A stretch of DNA of 64,000 bases, from contig NZ_NOXT01000125.1 of NCBI RefSeq assembly GCF_002251755.1, positions 62,001-126,000 of the forward strand, in the 5' to 3' direction. The translations under genes were made by a program, and so were the position numbers. Shown here piece by piece: positions 21,701 to 33,700 of this stretch. The stretch comes from Sandarakinorhabdus cyanobacteriorum (lineage in GTDB: Bacteria; Pseudomonadota; Alphaproteobacteria; Sphingomonadales; Sphingomonadaceae). The notes beneath the pieces are model-generated. The model saw nothing but the letters and a program-made list of their open reading frames with translations. It made no database searches and was not told the DNA's origin. Position 1 is the stretch's first letter. The number at the start of each line of letters is the position of its first letter.

Positions 21701-24700
21701 TGGTGATGTTGCCGCCGGCATTGAGCTGGATTGAATCCGCCGCCGAAAGCGTGCCGGTGGTGATGGCGCCGGCCGCTTCCAGCCGGATATCGTCATCAGC
21801 GCGCACCGAGGTGAGATTGATGTTGCCCGGACCGGCCTGCTGGCCACTGCCAGCCCGCGCGGTGAGCGCCAGGGTGCCGCCCACATCCAGCGCGGCGATG
21901 TTGATATTGCCGTTGGCCGAAAGGCTGAAGCCGCCCGCCGTGGTGATGGCACCAAGCGAGAGATCGGACCCGCTGGCCAGTTCCAGGAAGCCGCCACTGC
22001 CGATGTTGACGACGTCGAGCGCACCGCCCGACAGGCGGGCACCGGTGATGACGGCGATATCGGATTGCGCCCGCAGCAGGCCGCTGGAATTGGCATCCAG
22101 CAAGCCGGTGCTGATGCTGCAGTTGATGCTGATGGTGCCGGCAGGGCTGGTGTTGGCCGCTGCAAACAGGCCGGCATAGTCGGGCACGCCGCTGGCAAGG
22201 CTGATCAGGCTGGCCTGGCTTGCCGCACCCAGACGGGTGCGACCGGTGGCGGCCGTGGCGATGGCGCCGGTGCCGATGCTGGTGCCAGCCAGCAGCACGA
22301 GATCACGCCCGCTGGTCAGCGCGCCGCTGCTCAGCGCGCCCGTGGCCACCAGCCCGATATCGCCGGCGGCGCTGACATTGCCAACCGCGACGCTGCTGCC
22401 CGACACATAGGCATCCCCCCGCGCGCCCGCGATCGGGTTGGTGATGGCGACCGTGATGGCCCCGGTGGCAACCGCACCGCCGGCGATCAGGCTCAACCGG
22501 TCAGCGCTGCTGACATTGGTGAGGGCCAGATTGCCCAGCGTGGTGATCCGCAGTTCGCCGCCCGCAACAACGCTGCCCAGCGCCGAGCTGTCGGCCGAAA
22601 TGCTGGCCTGGCCAAGCGCGGTGAAGGCGCCCGACAGGTCGAACAGGCCAGCGGTGGCGATCTTGGCCCGGCCGGCGCTGATCGATGCCGCCGAAAGCCG
22701 GCTGGTGAACGGCTGGGCAGCCGCCGCCAGCAACGCGGCATAATCGGGCGCGCCGCTGGCAAAGCTGATCAGGCTGCGCTGGCTGGCATCGCCAACAAAC
22801 AAGGTGCCGGTGGCCGTCACATCGCCCAGCAGCACCGGGCCCGTGGCGAGCAGGATGGCGTCGCGGCCGGCCGCGATGCTGCCGACACTGATGCCAGCAA
22901 GGCCGACAATGCCGACGTCGCTGGCGCTGGCCAGCGTGCCGGTCACCAGATTGCCGTTGGCGCGCACATAGATGTCGGTGGGTTGCAGCGGGACGGGATT
23001 GACCAGCCCGGCATCAAGCGCGCCCAGCGTGGCGGTGCCATCGGCCGTCACCTGCAGGCGGCCGCCCGTGCTGATGTTGCCGCCTTCGACATTGCCCAGT
23101 GCCGACACATTGGTGCCGGTGCCCGAGCGCAGCGCGGTGAAGCGGATATTCTGGCCCGACAGGCTGAGGCTGGTGGTGGCGGTGATGGCGGCCACATTGA
23201 TGTCGCCAGTGGGGCCACCGATCAGCTGGATATCGCCGCTGCCAAGCGTGGTGCTGGCGATATCGATACGGCTGCTGCTGTTGATGCGCAGGCTGGTCGC
23301 ATTGATGTTGCCGCCGGCACCCGGCGTGCTGCCCAGGCCATTGACCACCGGGCCCGCGGCGCTGAACAGCAGCGTGCCGCCCACAACGATGTCGCCACCG
23401 TCGTTGAGGCCCAGGCTGTCGCGCGAGACCATGGTGGCGTCACCGCTGATCGCGATGCTGGAACCGCTGGTGGCGATCAGGCCGCCGCGCGGCGTGGTGC
23501 CGGGCGCGAAATTGCCGGTGGCGCTGCTGTTCAGGCTGCCCAACGCCAGCTGGCTGGCATCGCGGGCAAAGACCGTGGTGGTGCCCGGCCGGCCCTGGCC
23601 GCTGCCCGGATCAAAACCGCCGGTCTGGGTGGTGACCGCGCCGGCAATCGCCAACTGGCCCCGTGCTCCGCCGCTGCCGGCCGCCGCGCCGATGCCGATG
23701 GCACCACCGCTGCCGTTGCCCGCCGCCCCCGGCAGATTGCCGAAGCCGCCGCCATTGCCGTTGGCACTGGCCAGCACATCGCCGGCAACATCAACGCGGG
23801 CGCCATTGGCCAGCAGGCGCACGCCGCCGCCGGTGCCGCTGCCGTGCTGGCCGCCGGTGCCGGCGCCGGCAGAACCACCATTGCCGGTGGCGGTGATGCT
23901 GGCACTGGCCAGCGCCAACGTGGCCGCCAGCGGATCGGCGCTGCTGCCGTTCAGGCTGATTTCAATATCGCCGCCAAGGCCCGCGCCGCCATTGCCGGCA
24001 AGAGTGCCGCCGCCTCCGTCACCGCCGGTGGCGGTGGCAGCAAGGTTGAGCACACCAAGCGCCATGCTGACACTGCTGCCACTGCCAAGGATGCCGATGC
24101 TGCCGCCCGCGGCCTGGCCGCCGCTGCCGCCATTGGCCCCCTGGCCGCCGCGCGCATTGCTGCGCAGGTCGGCCGCGCCGGTGATGGCCATCTGGTCTGC
24201 CGCCGTGGCGATCACCATCACCCGGCCGGCACTGGCATTGCCGCCATTGCCGACATCAACCGCATTGCCGCCCGTGGCCGAGGCATTGATGGCCAGATCG
24301 CCCAGCGCCAACCCGCCCGACAGATCGAACTGGCCGCCAAAGCTGCGGCCACCGCCGCCGCTGCCGTTGCCGCCGGTGGCGCTGCCATCCAGATCAATGA
24401 GGCCGCTGGCCGTGATCAGGCCGGCCAGCACGGTGCTGCCGCCGGCGCCCTGCCCGCCGCTGCCCGCGCGGCCGCTGCCGCCAACGCCGCTGCCGGCCAC
24501 GGCCAGCCTGCCATTGATGCGGCTGCCGCCCACCAGGCTGGACAGGCTGAAATTGCCGCCAAACCCGGCACCGCCGTCGCCGCCATTGCCACCCAGACCG
24601 GCATTGCCGATCAGCACGCCGCCGCTTTCAAACCGTCCGGCTTCGTTGCCAGCAAGCCCATTGGCCAGGCTGCCCATGCGGATCACGGCACCGGTGCCAT

Positions 24701-27700
24701 CGCCGCCGTCGCCCACCGTGAAGCCATCGCCGCCCACGCCGCCCAAACCATCACCAGCAATGGTGATGGCCGGATCGCCCGCCAGATTGGCCGCGATCGC
24801 CAGGCTGCCGCCGGTGGCGCGCAGATTGACTGTGCCGCCAAATCCATGGCCACCCGAACCGCCGCTGCCATCGGCCAGATCGCCAAGCCCGCCATCTCCG
24901 CCGCTGCCGCTTGCCGTCACGTTCAGCCGGCCCAGTGTGACCATGCCGCCCACCGGCCCGCCAGCGTCCTCGGCCAATGTGCCAATGGTCAATTCGCCGG
25001 CCAGGCCATTGCCGCCCCTGCCGGCCAGACGCGCGTTCGCGCCGGCGCCGCCGGTTCCGCTCAGCGTGGCTGCCACATTGCCCGTGGTGATACTGCCCAG
25101 ATTGCTGGTGGAGCCGAGGAAAATGCCGCTGCCGCCGCGGTTTTGATTGCCGTCACCAGCGCCGCCCGCACCATTGTCACCGCCGCCGGCACCGCCGGTG
25201 GAGGTGGCCACCAGCGCCAGATTTTCGGTGGTCAAAACGGTCGCGGCCGTGCCGCCGGCAATCCGCACCGCCACGCGGCCGGCAAAGCCATTGCCGCCGT
25301 TGCCATCGCTGGCACTGCCGCCGGTCGCGCTGGCATTCAGCGTGGCATTGCCGATGAGTTGCAGATCGGCATCGGCGCCGGCCGTGGCCACCACCAGGCC
25401 GCCAAGCCCGCGCCCGCCGCTGGCGCCATTGCCGCCAACACCGCGCGCGGTCAGCATATGGCCGCTATCGGCGCTGTCTTCGATGACGAGCAGGCTGTTG
25501 AACGCTGCGGTGATCGCGATCGTACCGCCCCGGCCTTCGCCGGCCGCGCCGTCCTGTGCAGCGCCGCCCGTGCCATCGGCATTCACGCTCAGCCCATTGG
25601 CCGTCACGGTGCCGGTGATCGACAGCACCGCATCATTGGCGCTCAGATCGAAGGTGCCGCCAAGGCCCGATCCGCCCGTTCCGGTGCCGGTGGCGGCGCC
25701 GCCTTCGCCCTGCAGCGAAGCGCCGGCAAGGCCGCCCAGCGTGATGCTGCCGGCCAGCGCCTCGATGGCAAGCCGGCCACCCCGGCCTTCACCTGCCAGG
25801 CCGCCGGATGCGCCGCCCCGACCATTGGCCTGCAGGCCGCTGATCCCGCCAATGCTGGTGCGCCCGCCGGATTGGTTGGAAATCTCGAAACTGCCGCCAA
25901 CACCGGCGCCGCCAGCCAGATCGCCATCGCCGCCCACAGCGTTGAAACGCGCATCAACGATATTGTCGATGTCCAGATCGCCACCACGGGCCAACATGGT
26001 CACGCCGTTGGCCCGGGCATTGGCGCCGGTCTGGCCGTTGCCGCCAACGCCATTGGCCGTGATGGCCATGCCGCCCGCCCGCAGCAGACCGGTCTTGCCG
26101 GCCGCATTGGCCACGGCTTCAAGGCTGATCGCCGTGTCGCTGCCCACCGCACTGCCGCCAGCCCCCTGGGTGCCCAGGCCGCCCAACAGATTGGCATCGA
26201 TGCTCAGCCCGGTTGCCAGGCCATCACCAATCGAGATTGCGCCGCCACGGGCGCTGATGCTGATCTGGCCGGCCGTGGCGCTGCCACCGTCATCGCCGGT
26301 GCCGCCCGTTGCCTGCGCCACCAACGCCATCGGGCCGGTGAACAGCAACGGGCCACCAAAGGCATCGCTGCTGCGCGCGATCAGGTTGATCTGCCGGGTG
26401 GCGGCATCACCGCCCGTCGCCCCGCCGCTGCCGCCGATGGCCGATCCATCAATGCTGACAGCGCCCGTCTGGATCACGCCATTGGCGCCATCAGCCTCGA
26501 TGCTGATCACCCCGCCCAGGGCGTTGCCGGCCTTCAGTCCCGTGCTGCCGGCATTGCCGCCAATGGCCACCCCGGCCAGCACCAGATCGCTGCTGATCAG
26601 CGAGGCGCCCTGGCCACCGCCCAGGAACACATCAATCTGGCCCGCGGTAGCAGCACCACCATCGCCATCAAGCCCATCACCGCCCAGCGCACCGACATTG
26701 GCGCTGACCGTGCCCTGCATCAACAGGCTGGCTGCGGCATCGGCCAGAACCAGCACGTTCCCACCATTGGCAGCCCCGCCAACCAGGCCCGTGCCAGCGA
26801 TGCCGCGCGCCCGCAGGCTGATCGCTTCTTCGCTGGCCGCGCGGCCATCCAGGGCCAGCCGGGCAGTGCCGGCTTCGGCAATCACGTCGACCGCACCGGC
26901 AAGGCCATCGCCGCCCCGGCCGCCCTGGCTGTTGCCGCCCACGCCGGCCGCCGTCAGGCCAATGCCGATGGTGCCGCCCGTGGCCGTGAGCGACAGGTTG
27001 CCGCCGCCCAGCGCCAGCAGCTGCGATGTCCCGCCAAAGCCGGCGCCGCCATCACCGCTGCCATTGGCGTTGCCACCCTCGCCGGTGGCGGAAAGATTGC
27101 TCAGGTTGGCAGCCGAAAGCGTGCCGGCGGCGCTGGCTTCCACCGTGATGGTGCCGCCACGGCCGCTGCCGCCGTTGCCAGTGCCATTGCCGTCGCCGCC
27201 CACGCCGCGCACCCGGCTGAATTCGATGTTGCCCAGCGCGATCGTGCCATTGTTGTCGGCCCGGATTTCGGCATTGCCGCCACGGCCATTGCCGCCGCTG
27301 CCGGCGGTGCCGCTGCCGCCCAGACCTTCGGCGCGGAACAGCGACAGATTGGCCCCGCCGACAATACGGCCATCGTTGGACGCCAGCAGGCGCAGGTTGC
27401 CGCCAAAGCCGGCCCCGCCGCCCTCGCCAGACGCGCCAACGCCATCGGCCTGCAAGCCCAGCGGCGCATCCAGAGCCAGCTGGGCCCCATCAAGGGCCTG
27501 CACGGTGACATTGCCGCCGCGGCCTTCGCCGCCGATCGCGCTGACACTGCCGCCGCCAACGCCGCCGGCCGACACACTGGTCGCCCGCAGGCCAAGCGCG
27601 CTGGCAGGGCCGCTGACGCCAATGCTGATCACCCCGCCAGCGCCATTGCCGCCGGCATCGGCCGAGCTGCCACTGCCATCGGCAAACACGGCAAGGCTGT

Positions 27701-30700
27701 TGTCAAACAGCAGCCAGCCGCCGGCACTGGCCTGCAGATTGAGGATGCCGGCATTGCCGTTGCCGCCCAGGCTGCTGCCCGCGCCGCCAGTGGCACTGAC
27801 CGACAAGGTCGCCGCGCCAAGCGGCAGCAGGCGCCCGCCATCAAACACCAGCATGTTCAGAATGCCGCCGTTGCCGTTGCCGGCCGCCCCGCCATCGCCG
27901 CCGATGCCCTGGGCCGTGGCGTTCAAGGTGCCGCCAATCTGCACACGGCCGGCTTCGGCCAGGATCTGTACGGTGCCGCCACCGCCAAAACCGCCCTGGC
28001 TGGTTTCGCCGTCCAGCGATCCGCCACCCGCGCCCGAGGCATCAAGCGTGGCCGGGCCGGAGATGATCAATTGCCCGGTGTTGCTGTCGTTCGGCCGCGA
28101 CGCCTGGCGCACCGCTGCGATCGTGACCGTGCCGCCACGGCCAGCCCCGGCCGCATCGCCCAGACCGCCGCCGCCACCCGCATTGGCGATCAGGCTGCCC
28201 AGCGTGGTGATCCCCACCGCGCCAGTCACGGCATCGGGGCGCACGTCCACACGCACGCTGCCGCCCTGGGCATTGCCGCCATTCGCCCGCAGCGTGGCAA
28301 GACCGCTGTTGCGGCCACCCTGCCCGGCAATGGCATTGGCGTTCAGCACGACCGTGCCGCCATTCAGCAAACCGCCGTCGTTGCCCAGCAGGATGGTGCC
28401 GGCGTCCACATCGCCGCCGCGACCGCCCATGCCGGTGGCAAGCGCATTTCCGCCATCACCGCTCGCGGCGTTGGCGGAAATGCTGATCGAACTGCTGGTG
28501 AACTGGCCCTGCCCGGCACCCCCGGCGCTGACCAGACCCACATGCACATTGGCACCCAGCGCCGCACCGCCGGCACCGCCAACGCTGCCATTGCCGCCAC
28601 GCCCGGCCACCACATTGGCCGCGATCGTCACATCGCCCAGGCTGAGCGCGGCGCTGGTGCTGCTGCCCAGCAGCTCGACCGTGCCGCCGCTGGCGTTGCC
28701 GCCGGCTGCCGCCCCATTGCCGGCACCGCCGTTTGCCGAAACCGTGATGTCGATCGCATCGGTGGTGATGCCGGCCGGCGTGGTGGTGCCATCGCTGTTG
28801 ATGTTGATCAGGGCCTGGCCGGCCACGGCGACACCGCCCGCGCCGCTGCCGCCGGTGCCGGCAAAGGCCGACGCATCAACCACCAGCGTGCCGGTCACAT
28901 CGACAAGGCCGCCCTCCATCACCAGCTGCGCGGTGCCGGCGGTGGCAAAGCCATTGTCGGCCGTGCCGTTGCCGGCAGTGGCCGCCGCATCAAGCTCCAG
29001 GCCGTTGCCGAACGTCGCACGGCTGCCAACGCCAGAGACACGCACGCCGGCGGCGCCGGCCAGCGCCGCACCGCTGTTGGTGGTTGTGGCGCCGGCCAGC
29101 ACGGCTGCCACATCGGTGGTGGCAAGATTGGCGCCGTTGGACAGGATCAGGCTGCTGGTGCCGGCAGTGGCGCCGGCAAAGCCATCGGCGCTGGCCGAAA
29201 GCTCCATGAACCCGGCGGTGAGGCTGGTGCCAGCCCCCGACACACCCAGCGTCGTGGTGCCGGCCGTGGCAGCACCGCCCGCCGAACCGCTGGATGCAAA
29301 TGTGCCCAGGGTAAAGCTGTCGGTGGCGTCAAACTGGCTGCCGCCCGACAGCAAAACGTTGACGGTGCCGCCCGTGCCGCTGCTGTTGGTCCCGCCAAAG
29401 CCCAAGGCGTTGATGTTGAGATTGGCCGTGGTGACACTGCCGCCGGAAATGATCATTTCCGAGGTGCCGCCCGTGGCATCACCGGCGCTGCCGACCACCT
29501 GGCCGGTGGCATTGACCTGCAGCACGGTGGTGGCCGTGATGGTGCCGGCCGACAGCAGCCGGGCCGTGCCGGCCGTGGTGGTGCCGCCGGGCACGCTGCC
29601 GCCGCTGAACGACACCGCACTGGCATCGATGTTGAAGAAATCGCCCACCGCAACCGCGGCGCCGGCGGCGATCTGCATGCCAGCCGTGCCGCCGCGATTG
29701 AGATTGCCGTTGCGGGCCTGGCCGCGCGCGCCGGCGCCCAGATCAAGGGTCTGCCCAACGTTGAGGGTGCCGCCGCTGATGTTGGCCTGGATGGTGCCGC
29801 CCGTGGCCGCGCCTTCGAAACCAACGGTGCTGAGTTCAAGATTGCCACCGACATCGAACAGGCCGGCGGTGGAGGCGAGGCTGATCATGCCGCCCGTGCC
29901 CGAGCCATTGCCGTCGCTGGCGCCGCTCACGCCGCCCTGGCCATGGCCAACCGCCAGCAGATTGCCGGCCACCGACAACTGGTTGCTGTTGGCGATGCTG
30001 ATGCTGCCGCCGGTGGCGTTGCCGCCGGTGCCGGTGCTGCTGTTGCCGCCGCGCGCATCGGCGCCCAATCGCAGGGTCGCATTGGGCTGGTTCACGATGG
30101 CCAGCGTGCCGCCCGTGCCAGTGGTGGCGAGGGTGATGTTGCCACCAAGGGCCGCGCCGCCATTGCCGGAACTGGCATTGCCGCCAATCGCGTTGGCCAA
30201 CAATTGCGGCGTCGCCGTGCCGGTGTTGATGGTGGCCGTGCCGGCCACAGCCAGCCGGACGGTGCCAGCAGTGGCATTGCCGCCGTTGATCCCGGCGCCG
30301 GCCCCGGCACCGGCTTCCAGCCGGAACTGGCCGGTGACGCTGGCCGAAGCGCCCGCGCCCACGTCAAGGCTGGCGCGGCCACCCGTGGCGCTGCCGCCAA
30401 GGCCGGTGCTGCGGTTGCCGCCACCGGCACCGGCGGTCAACGCCAGCCCGGTCGTGGTGAAGCTGCCGCCGGTGAGGGTGATGCCCAGATCACCGCCCAC
30501 GGCCGCACCGCCTTCGAAACCGCCGCTGATATATTGGGCACCGCCATCAGCCGCGAAACCGCTGCCGCCAATGTCCACCAGGCCGGCCGACGTCATGGCA
30601 AAGCTGCCGCCACGCGCGGTCAGATCATAGGCCGCCGCACCGACCAGGCTGCGCAGATTGGCGAACAGGCCGCCCAGCGCCGTGAAGCTGCCGCTGCTGC

Positions 30701-33700
30701 CGACATCGATGGTGATAGTGCCAGCCTGGGATTGGGCCGTGGGCACCACCACTTCGGTGAAGACATTGGCTGCCAGTTCGACACTGCCACCCACCCGCAG
30801 CGCGCCATCGATGGTCAGCGCCAGATCGCCGCCACGGCCAATGGTGCCACCGCCTTCCGCCGTCATCGTCAGGCCGCCCGCCACATCCAGCGTGCCGCCC
30901 GCCACATCGAGAGTGAGGGTGCCGCCCCTGCCATTGCCGCGCGTCGCTGCCGGGGTGACGCCGCCATTGCCGTTCAGGGTGAGGCTGCTGCCCAGCGTGG
31001 CACTGCCGCCACCGATCGTCACCTGCGCGGTGCCGGCCGTGCTGCTGCCGCTGGCCGTGCCACCCCCGGCCGTTGCATCCACCAGCAGGCTGACCGCCCC
31101 CGTGATGTTCAGCGTGCCATTGCTGTCGAGCAGGGCCGAGCCGCCAAAGCCGCTGCCGCCTTGCGGAGTGGCAAAGCCACCGCTGCCGCGCGCCAGCAAT
31201 TCGGCGCGGCCGGTGATCGACAGGCTCGCGCTGTTGACAATGCGGCCGGTGCCGCCGCGCCCGGCCGCGCCCTGGCCGGTGCCGCTGCTGCCCAGCGCGG
31301 AGAGCAGGGCATCCCCGGTGATGGCGATCGTGCCGCCGCTGTTGATCAGTTCAGCGGTGCCGCCCGTCGCCGCGCCGCCATTGCCGCCAGAGCCAGCCAG
31401 GCTGCGGGCGCTGAGATCAATGCCATCCCCCACGGTCAGATTGCCGGCGGAGGCGAGGATGCGGGCAGTGCCGCCCTGCCCGGCGCCAGTGGCGTTCAGG
31501 CTGGTGTTGCCTTCGGCCAGCAGCAGGATGTCGCGAAGCAGGGTGAGCGTCCCGCCGCCGCCCTGGCCATCGGGGGTCAGGCGGATTTCCGCCGTGCCGC
31601 CAGTGGCATTGCCGCCCAAACTGTCGGCCTCCATGCTCATGTAATCGATCGAAAGGCTGGTGCCGGCACCATTCACCGTCAGGATCGAGCTGCCGCCCAC
31701 CGCGCCACCGCGCACCGTGCCGGATCCGCCAAAACCACTGACCCGCATGAACAGGCTGCGGCTGATACCGGCCTGCGCTCCGCCCGAAACCGTGAAATTG
31801 ATGCTGCCGCCCGTGCCCTGGCTGCCCGCTGTGCCGTTGCCATTGCCGCCAAAGCCAGCGGCGGTCAGATTGACATCGCGGGTGGAGAAACTTCCGCCCT
31901 GGATGGCGAGGTTGAGGGTGCCGCCGGTGCTGCTGCCGCCAGTGCCGCTGTAGCTGGCAATGGCATCCAGCAGCACTTCGTTGGTGGCCTTGAAGCTGCC
32001 GGCGCTGTCGAGGCGGACGTCGCCGCCGGTGAGGCTGGTGCCTTGAGAACCGAAAGAGTTGCTCACCTGCGCACCGGCCAGACCGAAGACACGGTTGGCA
32101 CTGAGCGTGGTGCTGGCCCCCAGCAGCAATTCAACAGTCCCGCCGCGGATGATGTTGCTGCCGTTGGCAGTGCCGGACGCCTGCGCCCGCACCTCCAGGA
32201 AATTGCCCACGGACAAGCTGCCGCCGGTGCCGGTCACGCGGGCCGTGCCGCCGCGCGCCGCGCCAAAGCGGCCGTCGGCCGAAACCGTGAGGTCGCCCCC
32301 CGCCACACCCAGCTGGCCGCCGCTGAAGCTGAGGCTGGCCGTGCCACCCAGGCCGGTGCCGATGCGCGTGGTGCCGTCGCCGGTACCGCCCACGCCATCG
32401 GCCTGCACGGTGAGCGCGCCGGGCACGCTCAGCAGATGGTCATTCACCACCCGCGCCGTGCCGCCGCTGCCGTTGCCGCCGTTGGCGCCGGTGCTGCCAT
32501 TGCCGCCAGTGCCGCTGGCGTTCACCGTGATGATCCGCGCCGTGGTGCCGGTGAAGGCCAGATCGCCCGCCGCAGTCAGGCTTTCCAGGATGGCCGTGCC
32601 GCCCGTGCCCGCGCCGCCGCCGCCAATGCCAAATCCGCCCGCGCCGGTGGCGGTCAGCACGATATCGCTGGCCATCGCCACATCGGCCGTGCCAGACACC
32701 GAAAACTGGCTGGTGCCGCCCAGCGCATTGCCGCCGTTGGCGCTGCCAAAGCCGCCGGTGGCACCGGCATTGAGCACAAGGCCGCCAAGCGTGGCCGAAG
32801 CCCCTGCCCCAACCAGCACCCGCGCCGCGCCGCCGCTGGCGTTGCTGCCGTTGCCAGTCAAATTGCTGCCACCCGCCGCACTGGCGTTCAACGCGATCTG
32901 GCTGGCCTGGAAGGTGCCGCCGCTGATGTTGACGTTGAGCAGGCCGCCCGCCGCCGCGCCGCCGGCCGTGTTGGAATCGGAATAGCGCGCCGAGCCATCG
33001 ATGTTGAGTCCGGACCCTCCCAGATCGACCGTGCCGGCCGAATTGAAGGCCAGATTGCCCCCGGTGGCGGTGAAGCCGAACAGCGCCAGATCGATATTGG
33101 CGGTGATGGTGCCGGTCAGCCCGTTGGTGGCGCGCAACTGGCCACTGGCGCTGACATCGATGCCGATGTTGCCGGCGGTGGCGCGCGCCGCGGCCGACAG
33201 GACATTGCTGTTCGCCCGGCTGTCAAGCGTGATGGCCCCGCCCACCAGCAGATCCCCGGCAGCGGACAATTGCAGATTGCCCCCGGCCGACAGCAGGCCA
33301 TCGCCGGTGGCCAGCAAGGCCAGATTCTGGCCAATCGAAAGCCGGCCGCCCTGCACGTCCAGCGTGATGGCGCCGCCGCTGCCATTGCCGGTGGTGGTCG
33401 CCGCCGGCACCACGGCCGAACTGTCGATGGTCAGGCTGCCGCCAATGTTTGCCACGCCGCCGGTGCGGATGATGTTCACCGCACCGGCGCTGGCATTGCC
33501 GCTGCTGGCACCGTCACCGCCCGTCGCACTGGTGGACAGGCTGACATTGGCTGAAATGCTGATGTTGCCACTGCCGCCCAGGCTGGCGGTGGCGCCCACG
33601 GCATTGCCGCCCTGAACGGTGCCGAACCCGCCTTCGGACTCGGCCGCAATATCAAGCGCACCCGTCAGGTTCAGGCTGCCATGGCTCACGACACTCGCTC

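Noticed and set aside
22065-33554. Plus-strand open frame of 3,829 codons (and others at 18468-21734 and 25147-30630) opposite the giant exoprotein gene
   Set aside because: The Gly/Ala/Thr-rich repeats in GC-rich codons leave antisense frames free of stops. The translations are low-complexity with no recognisable domain, ribosome-binding site or neighbours, so they are shadows.
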